Part shown: piece by piece, positions 7,247 through 13,409 of the stretch | How the letters are laid out: the number at the start of each line of letters is the position of its first letter | How positions within the stretch are numbered: position 1 is the stretch's first letter | Assembly (NCBI GenBank): GCA_030619345.1 | Contig: JAUXBO010000017.1 | Location: 1-15,741, forward strand | From: Candidatus Zixiibacteriota bacterium | Lineage (GTDB): Bacteria > Zixibacteria > MSB-5A5 > GN15 > FEB-12 | Direction: 5' to 3' | DNA length: 15,741 nt | The notes under the pieces: model-generated | What the model was told of the DNA's origin: nothing | The model's input: the letters and a program-made list of their open reading frames with translations, nothing else | Database searches by the model: none | Made by a program: the position numbers and the translations under genes

Positions 7247-8113
7247 ATGAATAGACTGCTGAAACAGGGCTCGGTACAATTGGCTGTGATCCTCTTTTGT
7301 CTGAGCCTGACGCATTTCGATCTAAAAGCCACTACCATACCATTTGATCCATCGCAGGGACTGGTTGTGGTTGAGGCTACTATTGACGGGCGAGTTCATG
7401 GTCGTTTTGGAATCGACACCGGCGCCGATTTTTTCTACCTCGACAGACAATTTGCCAAAGATAACAAATTGAAATTTACGCCCAATCTCCGGACCAGGGG
7501 GGTTACGGGGGTTGAGGGTAGTGATGCTCCTTCGGTGCTTTCCATTTCCAGTCTCAAGATCGGTGATGAGGAAGTCAGGAATATCTCCGCGAGGGCGGTC
7601 GATCTCTCTAAATTCATATCCGATCCGAGGGCGCAGATCCCTGATGGATTCATAGGCGGAGACGTTCTTCGTGAATTCTATGTTACGATTGATTATCCGA
7701 ACAGCACCCTTGAGCTATCGCAGTCACGACCGGATTTTCTCCGGGGCAAGAAATACAGCAAGACCCGCTTCCGCTTGTACAAAGACCACATCATTGTCGA
7801 CGCCAGGGTAGACGATCATACAACAATTTCCATGCTATTCGATTATTGCGCCTCAGTTACGGTTTTATCGCAGAGAAAGGCCGAGCACTACGGGTTGCCG
7901 ACCGATAGTCGGAAACCGTATCGTATCGATCTATTGGTGAATGACAATCTTGAATCCGAGGACGTTGTTACCGTAACGCGCGATCTGACTCAGCTAAAAA
8001 AGTCTATGCCGCGTGCTGATATAAGTGGAATCATTGGTGCCTCGTTCCTCAGACAGCACAAAGTAACAATCGACTATTCGGCCAAGACGATCTACGTTCA
8101 CCACCGGCCGTAA
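7247..8113 (+). CDS. Secreted bilobed aspartyl-protease-like (retropepsin-fold) protein
   Basis: This 288-aa protein has an N-terminal signal peptide (about 1-28) and two related halves. Lobe 1 carries the catalytic-type motif I-D-T-G-A-D with D57-T58-G59, and later I-G-G-D-V-L-R (136-142) followed by V-T-I-D-Y. Lobe 2 repeats the plan with F-D-Y-C-A-S at 198-203 in the D-T-G position and I-I-G-A-S-F-L-R (262-269) followed again by V-T-I-D-Y. This is the bacterial aspartyl protease (retropepsin/pepsin-like) fold as an internal duplication. The second active-site motif is degenerate (no Thr/Ser-Gly after the Asp), so activity is uncertain. The ATG at 7247 is chosen because AGGG at 7235-7238 is 8 bases upstream; GTG 7238 and ATG 7241 overlap that signal. 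It begins 23 bases after ccmF and is probably in the same transcript. Its substrate is unknown. Confidence 0.8.
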   Translation: MNRLLKQGSVQLAVILFCLSLTHFDLKATTIPFDPSQGLVVVEATIDGRVHGRFGIDTGADFFYLDRQFAKDNKLKFTPNLRTRGVTGVEGSDAPSVLSISSLKIGDEEVRNISARAVDLSKFISDPRAQIPDGFIGGDVLREFYVTIDYPNSTLELSQSRPDFLRGKKYSKTRFRLYKDHIIVDARVDDHTTISMLFDYCASVTVLSQRKAEHYGLPTDSRKPYRIDLLVNDNLESEDVVTVTRDLTQLKKSMPRADISGIIGASFLRQHKVTIDYSAKTIYVHHRP

Positions 8114-8135
8114 ATCGACGATTATTGTCCAGCAC

Positions 8136-8164
8136 TTGACAATTTCCGTAAAACAGACTATTTA
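8136..8164 (+). promoter_or_regulatory. Sigma70 promoter of the cobalamin riboswitch and btuB
   Basis: A perfect TTGACA (8136-8141), a 17-base spacer and TATTTA (8159-8164) are seen. Transcription would start near 8171, a few bases before the first riboswitch stem, which fits well. It begins 23 bases after the upstream stop codon. Confidence 0.75.
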
Positions 8165-8170
8165 GCTGAT

Positions 8171-8340
8171 ACATCATCTACGGTGCCGTCTATCGGGACG
8201 GGTAATAGGGAAGACGGTGAGATTCCGTCGCAGCCCCGCTACTGTAAGGGATACTTCGCAAGCAATTGGCCACTTGACTGAGTCAGGGAAGGCGCTTGTC
8301 GAGGGATAGAAGCCCAAGCCAGGAAACCTGCCGTGGAGTT
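8171..8340 (+). ncRNA. Cobalamin (B12) riboswitch
   Basis: This is a cis-acting aptamer that binds a cobalamin and lowers expression of the downstream transporter. Hallmarks in order are AATAGGGAA (8204-8212), the GACGG/CCGTC hairpin (8213-8217 with 8225-8229), CCCGCTACTGTAA (8235-8247) and the B12 box AAGCCAGGAAACCTGCC (8316-8332). The closing stem P1 can be drawn as TCTACGG (8177-8183) with CCGTGGA (8331-8337), 7 pairs including one G-T. The ligand-rich state probably hides the btuB ribosome-binding site, because no hairpin with a T-tract is seen between 8340 and 8412. The expression platform (8341-8412) contains TCAAC 8357-8361, GTTGA 8366-8370 and a second TCAAC 8398-8402 touching AGGAGG. 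Which cobalamin form it prefers was not determined. Confidence 0.96.
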
Positions 8341-8412
8341 AATCTATTAGATGCTTTCAACGCGGGTTGAGGCAATCGGCTGTGCGTCGGGCATCGATCA
8401 ACAGGAGGTGCT

Positions 8413-10368
8413 ATGAGGCGCATTGTTGTATTTACCGCCATTTGTGCGATTGTCGGAGCGATGGGAGCCGATATTCGTGCCGATGAACTGACCAGTTCAT
8501 CGATCAAGAATCCAATTGAACTGAGCGACAGCATTGTTATTTCGGCAAACCGTTTCGGGTTGCCGCAGAACGCGATTGTCTGGCCCAGCAAGATTCTTAG
8601 TTTGCCGGAGGCTGCGGGTTCCAGCCAACTATCTGAGGCGCTTGACGGGGCGGCGGGCCTGGACATCAGGTCTTATAACGGTTATGGTTCGCTATCGACC
8701 TTGTCTAATTGGGGAGCTTTCAATCGACACATGTTGTTGCTCTACAATGGCCGTGTTGTAAGAGATTACTCTCTGGGTGGCTTCAATCTGTCGGAGTATT
8801 CCGCTGATGAACTGCAGCGTGTGGAAATTGTCAAGGGCCCGCAGTCGGCGTTTTATGGGTCAGATGCAGTAGGTGGTGTAATAAATCTCGTACCCAATGC
8901 GGCTTTCGGTAATCGTTTAAGCCTGTCTTCGCGAGTGGGCAGTAATGATCTTCGGGAATACAATCTTAGATTTTCCAGAAGCTCGGGCAGGTTTGGGATA
9001 TCCGGTCAATCCAGCTTTGGCTCGTCCGACAACGCCCGCGACAATGCCGGGAGTGAGAGGCTGCTGTTCAATAGCCGGGTCGATTACGTGTCAGCGAGCC
9101 GTACTCATGCCGTCTCTTTGTTCACCAGATATTTCACTGACAGTATTGGTGTTCCCGGTCCACAACCTGATCCGTTATTTGCACCAAAACATGGCAGCAA
9201 AGAAGCTTCCTCGTTGTTCGATCATCAACTGAATGAAAATTATTCGGCAGACCTGCAGTATCGTCTGCTGGCTTTTGGTGGCGAGACACAAGTAGATTTG
9301 TTCTGGGAAAAAAGAGGAGTCGATTATAATTCCGTCTGGACTGACTTCTTCAGTGGACAGGATGTATATGGCCAGTCGCTAACTGACAAGCTTTCTTCGG
9401 GAGTCACTGTTCGTCATCAAGTAACCAACGATGAATACCACGTGGCAGGCGGTCTGGACTGGTTGTACGGTCGTGTAAACTCAACGAATATCGATCAGGG
9501 CTTTGATTTCTGGTCAGCCTCGCAGGATCAGGTCGATCTCTGGGGTGCAACGGGATGGAGTGCGAGTTACGCCGCAGACTTCAACTTCAGTGGTCGGGTC
9601 CAAATGGTAAGTGGTCGCAGTGCCCAGCCATCGTATAATCTCGGCGTCGGGCTTCTGGGTGATAGTCCTTTGCGTCTGCGTTTGGCCTATGGCTACGCCT
9701 TTCGGTTGCCGTCGATTTCCGATCAATTCAGCCAGAGCGCTTTTGTAATCGGCAATCCTGAGTTAAGTGCAGAGACCTCTAAGTCTTTTGCACAGACGGT
9801 GTCGTTTGATACACCTTCGTCACCGATTTCATTTGAATTCACATTTTTCTTTCAAGAGACTGACTCATTGATACAGTACAGTTTCGACGTGCTAACATAC
9901 AAATACAGTCCGCTCAATGTTGAGAGATTCCAGTCGAAAGGGATCGATTTCTCCGTTCGTATCGACTTGAGTCGAACCCTGACTACAGAATTCGAAGCGG
10001 TGTATCAGAGAGCGCGACAATCAGTATCATCCGGTACCGGGATGATTCCCGCTTATTATGTACCGGATATCAAAGCTCGGATTCAGCTTGGGTATGACAA
10101 GAACTCGCTGGCCGCGAAATTGGGCATCCGGTTTACGTCGGATCGATACCTGACCATGTTTGATGGACAGGACAAAGTCCTCGACAAAGTCTACGAGTTG
10201 GATGCTTCTGTTACCTACCATTTTAATGATCGCTTAGTGCTCGCTCTGGTTGGATCCGACTTGACCGATTGCGCCCGCCCCGATCAATTCGGATTCACCA
10301 GTGCCGACCTGGACTACCCCTCAGTTGGCCGCCAAGTAAACCTGTCGGCAAGTTTCCGGGTTATTTAG
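8413..10368 (+). CDS. btuB: TonB-dependent outer-membrane receptor, BtuB-like (cobalamin)
   Basis: This is a 651-aa outer-membrane beta-barrel receptor that should import cobalamin with energy from TonB-ExbBD. A signal peptide occupies about 1-24. A TonB-box-like stretch D-S-I-V-I-S-A-N-R-F (39-48) resembles the start of E. coli BtuB, and is followed by a plug domain containing V-E-I-V-K-G-P-Q-S and Y-G-S-D-A-V-G-G-V-I-N (about 137-160). The rest alternates in beta-barrel fashion with loops rich in aromatic residues. The chain ends in A-S-F-R-V-I, so the last residue is not the usual Phe. The AGGAGG at 8403-8408 lies 4 bases before the ATG. The receptor family is certain from the sequence. 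The cobalamin substrate is inferred from the riboswitch and the BtuB-like N-terminus. No btuCDF or cobalamin synthesis genes lie in the window. Confidence 0.92.
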   Translation: MRRIVVFTAICAIVGAMGADIRADELTSSSIKNPIELSDSIVISANRFGLPQNAIVWPSKILSLPEAAGSSQLSEALDGAAGLDIRSYNGYGSLSTLSNWGAFNRHMLLLYNGRVVRDYSLGGFNLSEYSADELQRVEIVKGPQSAFYGSDAVGGVINLVPNAAFGNRLSLSSRVGSNDLREYNLRFSRSSGRFGISGQSSFGSSDNARDNAGSERLLFNSRVDYVSASRTHAVSLFTRYFTDSIGVPGPQPDPLFAPKHGSKEASSLFDHQLNENYSADLQYRLLAFGGETQVDLFWEKRGVDYNSVWTDFFSGQDVYGQSLTDKLSSGVTVRHQVTNDEYHVAGGLDWLYGRVNSTNIDQGFDFWSASQDQVDLWGATGWSASYAADFNFSGRVQMVSGRSAQPSYNLGVGLLGDSPLRLRLAYGYAFRLPSISDQFSQSAFVIGNPELSAETSKSFAQTVSFDTPSSPISFEFTFFFQETDSLIQYSFDVLTYKYSPLNVERFQSKGIDFSVRIDLSRTLTTEFEAVYQRARQSVSSGTGMIPAYYVPDIKARIQLGYDKNSLAAKLGIRFTSDRYLTMFDGQDKVLDKVYELDASVTYHFNDRLVLALVGSDLTDCARPDQFGFTSADLDYPSVGRQVNLSASFRVI

Positions 10369-10397
10369 GCTAAAGCCGAATAAGAAGAAGTGATTCT

Positions 10398-10428
10398 CAG
10401 GGAAGACCATCCTTTTTGGCCTTCCCTG
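10398..10428 (+). terminator. Stem-loop after btuB
   Basis: CAGGGAAG (10398-10405) pairs perfectly with CTTCCCTG (10421-10428). Inside it CCA pairs with TGG across one mismatch, leaving a loop of about 7 bases. It starts 30 bases after the btuB stop. There is no T-tract after the stem, so it may be a processing or stability hairpin and not a classic intrinsic terminator. Confidence 0.4.
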
Positions 10429-10556
10429 CGTATAAGAAGCAGAGCTGATAGCTTTGAATCTGACTGACTTCCAATATCTATGCAGTTGACCTCAGATGAG
10501 GTGGGTTCTCGGTCTTGAGTCACTACTCTGATTGTGAAAAATAGAACGTTTTCCAG

Positions 10557-10585
10557 TTGACTTAGTCCCTTTAACTGTCTAAGAT
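10557..10585 (+). promoter_or_regulatory. Sigma70-like promoter of the STAS-like gene
   Basis: TTGACT (10557-10562), a 17-base spacer and TAAGAT (10580-10585) are seen. This predicts a leader of about 65 bases before the ATG at 10659. The 10369-10658 gap otherwise holds the btuB stem-loop and a short palindrome (10489-10502) upstream of this promoter; no small gene is evident there. Confidence 0.5.
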
Positions 10586-10658
10586 TCAAGGGACCCCGGC
10601 TATTTGAATTTATCTCGCCAACAGATAAAGACCAACACTCTAAGAAGATAGGCCTAAT

Positions 10659-11060
10659 ATGACCGACTGGAGTTTCCAATTCACTATCGACGCCGACGAT
10701 GACAACCACGTAATGTACACCAAGATTTTTGGAGTCTGGAGAGTAAAAACAGCTGAGAGCTACCACCTGGCTTTTAAAGAAGAAGCGCAAAATGTGATCA
10801 AGCATGAATGGGCGAAGATGGTAGACCTTTCCAATTGGCGGATGGGGACACCGGAAGTAATAGATAAGATTGGTGACCATATGAAGTGGAGCATAGAAAA
10901 TAATATGGTCTGCCAGGTTTTTATCATTACTGATCCGGTTCGCTATACACAGTTGCAGAAGATGTTTGAAAAAGGTAAGGCCAAGGCTAAGTCAGCCACT
11001 TTTCGGACGCGTATTGAGGCTGAGCGTTTCCTGGTAAAGCAGGGTTTCAAAATACGCTAA
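10659..11060 (+). CDS. Small STAS/SpoIIAA-like protein of unknown function
   Basis: This is a 133-aa soluble protein without a signal peptide or membrane segment. Its order of elements resembles the SpoIIAA-like (STAS/SEC14-type) fold seen in many hypothetical proteins: a beta start with F-G-V-W (about 28-31), a helix (about 35-50), A-K-M-V-D-L-S-N-W (about 53-61), a helix around H-M-K-W-S, a strand V-F-I-I-T-D (about 89-94), and an end reading F-R-T-R-I-E-A-E-R-F-L. The middle V-D-L-S motif corresponds to where STAS proteins carry their regulatory Asp/Ser, but this is inference. AGG at about 10649-10651 serves as a weak ribosome-binding site. It stands alone, with its own candidate promoter, and ends at the shared terminator. 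No function can be assigned. Confidence 0.72.
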   Translation: MTDWSFQFTIDADDDNHVMYTKIFGVWRVKTAESYHLAFKEEAQNVIKHEWAKMVDLSNWRMGTPEVIDKIGDHMKWSIENNMVCQVFIITDPVRYTQLQKMFEKGKAKAKSATFRTRIEAERFLVKQGFKIR

Positions 11061-11062
11061 GT

Positions 11063-11105
11063 AAAAAAAAGCGCCGACCTCACAGCCGGCGCCATTAGGT
11101 TTTTC
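11063..11105. terminator. Bidirectional intrinsic terminator
   Basis: An A-run (11063-11070) leads into GCGCCG (11071-11076), a 10-base loop and CGGCGC (11087-11092), then a T-run (11100-11105). It lies between the convergent STAS-like gene (stop at 11060) and the S9 peptidase gene (stop at 11115). The A and T runs make it usable in both directions. Confidence 0.8.
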
Positions 11106-11114
11106 TCTATTCCC

Positions 11115-13139
11115 TCATTTCAAATAACGATTAAACCACTTACTAATCCACTCCAATCGAGCGATTCTTCGGTCCGGACGTCCGTGACGTGAAAGACCGT
11201 GCGGTTCTTCGGGGAAGCGCACCATTTCGACCTTCTTGCCAAGCGCCTTAAGCATCACAAACATTTGGTCCGCCTGCTCAATGTGGCAGCGAAGGTCCTG
11301 CTCACTATGGATAATCAATACCGGTGTCTTGACTTTTTTGAAATAGGTGATAGGGGAACGGCTCTTGTAGTTTTCTTCGTTATTCCACGGGAAGCCGCCG
11401 AATTCCCTGTCAAGTGCAAAGCCGATATCCGATGATCCCACGAACGAGCGAAGATCCACTACTGATCGCTGAGTCACGGCCGCCTTGAACCGGTTGGTAT
11501 GACCAATCATCCAGTTGGTCATGTAGCCGCCGTAGGAACCGCCCGTGACCCCGATCTTACGGGAATTCACATATTTCAGGTTTTCAAGATAATCGGCTGC
11601 GGCCATACAGTCTTTGTAATCCAGATCGCCCCAACCACCGGCAATGGCATCGGCCCAGGTCTCGCCGCGACCGGAACCACCGCGCGGATTGGTGTAGAAC
11701 ACAACAAATCCCTGAGCGGCGAGATACTGCATTTCATGGAAGAAACTAAATGCGTATTGTGCCCGAGGTCCGCCGTGGATTTGAAGAATGGCCGGGTAGC
11801 GACGATTGGGATTGAAATTTGGCGGCAGCGTTAGGAATCCCTGCACCCGGGTTCCGTCAAACGATTTGAAAAACAGCTCTTTCGTTTTACTTTGTTGAAC
11901 TTCTTTCTTAAGGAAGGGGTTGAAATCAGTTCGCTTGACGAGACTGTTTTCGCCGCCATAGTTGGTTGGGAAAGTGCAGATGTCACCCGGATTCGATAAA
12001 TCAGAATAAACAATTGCGGCCGTTTTGGCGCGTCCCGCAATTGACATCGCTTTCACATGGCTCTTGCCCTTGAAAATTCTGGTTGGTTTGCCTCCTGAGG
12101 CCGGAACATAGTAAGCATTGGTTACCCCGGTATCGGACGAGACAAAGATAACTCGCTTACTGTCAGCCGACCAGAATATCGGTGAAATGTCATGGACATC
12201 ACCCATGTCAGAGATCGACTGATCGATCGTCATTCGGTCAAATTTTGGCATCAGGTCCCGGGCTGCCGGGCGACCGGCCACGCCTACTTTCCAAATGTGC
12301 AGATTCGTCACACCCCAGGCATCATTCGGGTTGTCGTGACCGATATAGGCGATGGTTTTTCCATCCGGGGCGAACACGGGCACCGCAATAGGTCCGGCCG
12401 GTGTTGAAATTTTGCGTTCCTTGCCGCCGTTGGATGCGATAACGAATAGGTCATCTTTTAGAGATTCCATGTCCGGGTCTTTGGTGCGATTTGAGACATA
12501 AGCAATCCAGCGTCCATCGTGCGACAAAGCCGGGGAGAGGTTGTCCCGCTTTCCGCCGGTGAGTTTCTTAAGTTTGCCGGTGGATATCACAAGCGAATAT
12601 ATCTGGAACATGTCATGAGGGAGATAACCAAGTTCATCAAGCCGGAAAAAGAAGCGGGTCACATGTCTGAATACCGGCGGTTCCTTTTTCCGTTTTTCGT
12701 CTTTGATGAAATGCGAATCATTGTATCGCAGGCAAACAATCAGCTGTTCGCCATCCGGTGTCCAGAGCAGCGAACTAATGGCGGCGTCGAGTTCAACGAT
12801 TTTCTTTTCTGATCCGCCACTTGCTGAAATAGTATAGATGGCGGTCTTCTTGTCACGGGTAGAGACAAAGGCGATGCGAGTTCCATCGGGTGACCAGACC
12901 GGCATGCGGTCACTGTAGTCGCCATGTGTGAATTGGGTCGATTCATTGTCGGAGAGATCAAGAATATGGAGATTAGTGAAGTAACGTCGTTCGCTTTCGT
13001 CCATACGCTCAACCGTGTAAGCGATTGATTTTTCATCAGGAGAGATGGCTATACTGGCTGGCAAGCGAAGCCGATACAGATCATCGGCACGTATTGCTCT
13101 TTTCTTAGATCTACGGATAAGGCGGGTCTTCTTTGGCAT
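11115..13139 (-). CDS. S9 family peptidase (prolyl oligopeptidase / acylaminoacyl-peptidase type)
   Basis: This 674-aa serine peptidase has an N-terminal beta-propeller followed by an alpha/beta-hydrolase domain. The propeller (about 20-400) shows repeated PD40/WD40-like signatures such as S-P-D-G-T-R-I-A-F and S-H-D-G-R-W-I-A-Y. The hydrolase (about 415-674) carries the nucleophile in G-G-S-Y-G-G (S535), the Asp in S-E-Q-D-L-R (D615) and the His in E-P-H-G-L (H647), the S9 order. The E-Q-D and P-H-G contexts fit the S9C acylaminoacyl-peptidase branch. No signal peptide is seen; the N-terminus is strongly basic (M-P-K-K-T-R), so a cytoplasmic enzyme trimming short or acylated peptides is likely. 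The ATG at 13139 is chosen over an in-frame codon at 13211 because GAGG precedes it and the longer N-terminus lacks family features. Confidence 0.93.
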   Translation of the reverse strand: MPKKTRLIRRSKKRAIRADDLYRLRLPASIAISPDEKSIAYTVERMDESERRYFTNLHILDLSDNESTQFTHGDYSDRMPVWSPDGTRIAFVSTRDKKTAIYTISASGGSEKKIVELDAAISSLLWTPDGEQLIVCLRYNDSHFIKDEKRKKEPPVFRHVTRFFFRLDELGYLPHDMFQIYSLVISTGKLKKLTGGKRDNLSPALSHDGRWIAYVSNRTKDPDMESLKDDLFVIASNGGKERKISTPAGPIAVPVFAPDGKTIAYIGHDNPNDAWGVTNLHIWKVGVAGRPAARDLMPKFDRMTIDQSISDMGDVHDISPIFWSADSKRVIFVSSDTGVTNAYYVPASGGKPTRIFKGKSHVKAMSIAGRAKTAAIVYSDLSNPGDICTFPTNYGGENSLVKRTDFNPFLKKEVQQSKTKELFFKSFDGTRVQGFLTLPPNFNPNRRYPAILQIHGGPRAQYAFSFFHEMQYLAAQGFVVFYTNPRGGSGRGETWADAIAGGWGDLDYKDCMAAADYLENLKYVNSRKIGVTGGSYGGYMTNWMIGHTNRFKAAVTQRSVVDLRSFVGSSDIGFALDREFGGFPWNNEENYKSRSPITYFKKVKTPVLIIHSEQDLRCHIEQADQMFVMLKALGKKVEMVRFPEEPHGLSRHGRPDRRIARLEWISKWFNRYLK

Positions 13140-13252
13140 GGATTCAAACCTCAAGCTTCTAAGTGATTGTATTTCAATCAGAAGAATAGGTTGCATCAAG
13201 TCTACGAGCAAGTATTTTTGCCAAAGTTAGTGTGCTGCCGCGAGTATCAAAG

Positions 13253-13280
13253 AGAGTAAAAGTCTTGTTTTTTGTGTCAA
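13253..13280 (-). promoter_or_regulatory. Candidate promoter of the S9 peptidase gene
   Basis: On the minus strand a perfect TTGACA (13280-13275) is followed after 16 bases by TACTCT (13258-13253), a poor -10 box. The leader would be about 105 bases. The -35 overlaps one arm of the inverted repeat at 13268-13303. Confidence 0.3.
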
Positions 13281-13303
13281 AAGGGTTTGCGATTCACAAA
13301 AAA
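13268..13303. repeat. AT-rich inverted repeat in divergent intergenic region
   Basis: TTTTTTGTG (13268-13276) and CACAAAAAA (13295-13303) form a perfect 9-base inverted repeat with an 18-base spacer. It lies between the divergent S9 peptidase and E1 genes, so it could be an operator or merely a chance AT-rich dyad. No other clear element for the E1 promoter was seen in 13212-13396. Confidence 0.45.
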
Positions 13304-13409
13304 AACTGTTCTTTTAGGGACCGATTTGAAGCAATCAGTGTTATTTACTCAAGATTATTATGTGTAACCGACGGGAAAATTATTTATGGCGAATTGAAGG
13401 AGGCCATAA

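Noticed and set aside
7247..8113. The gene after ccmF as a CcmG or CcmH substitute
   Set aside because: It has no thioredoxin CxxC and no CcmH LRCxxC motif; its motifs are those of aspartyl-protease folds.
10365..10880. Minus-strand open frame of 171 codons across the btuB 3' gap and the STAS-like gene
   Set aside because: It lies antisense to a better supported gene, has no ribosome-binding site and no recognisable domain, and spans the intergenic promoter and stem-loop.
13139..13211. Longer N-terminus for the S9 peptidase starting at 13211
   Set aside because: The added 24 residues resemble no S9 N-terminus or signal peptide, while the ATG at 13139 has GAGG upstream and starts with a basic family-like stretch.
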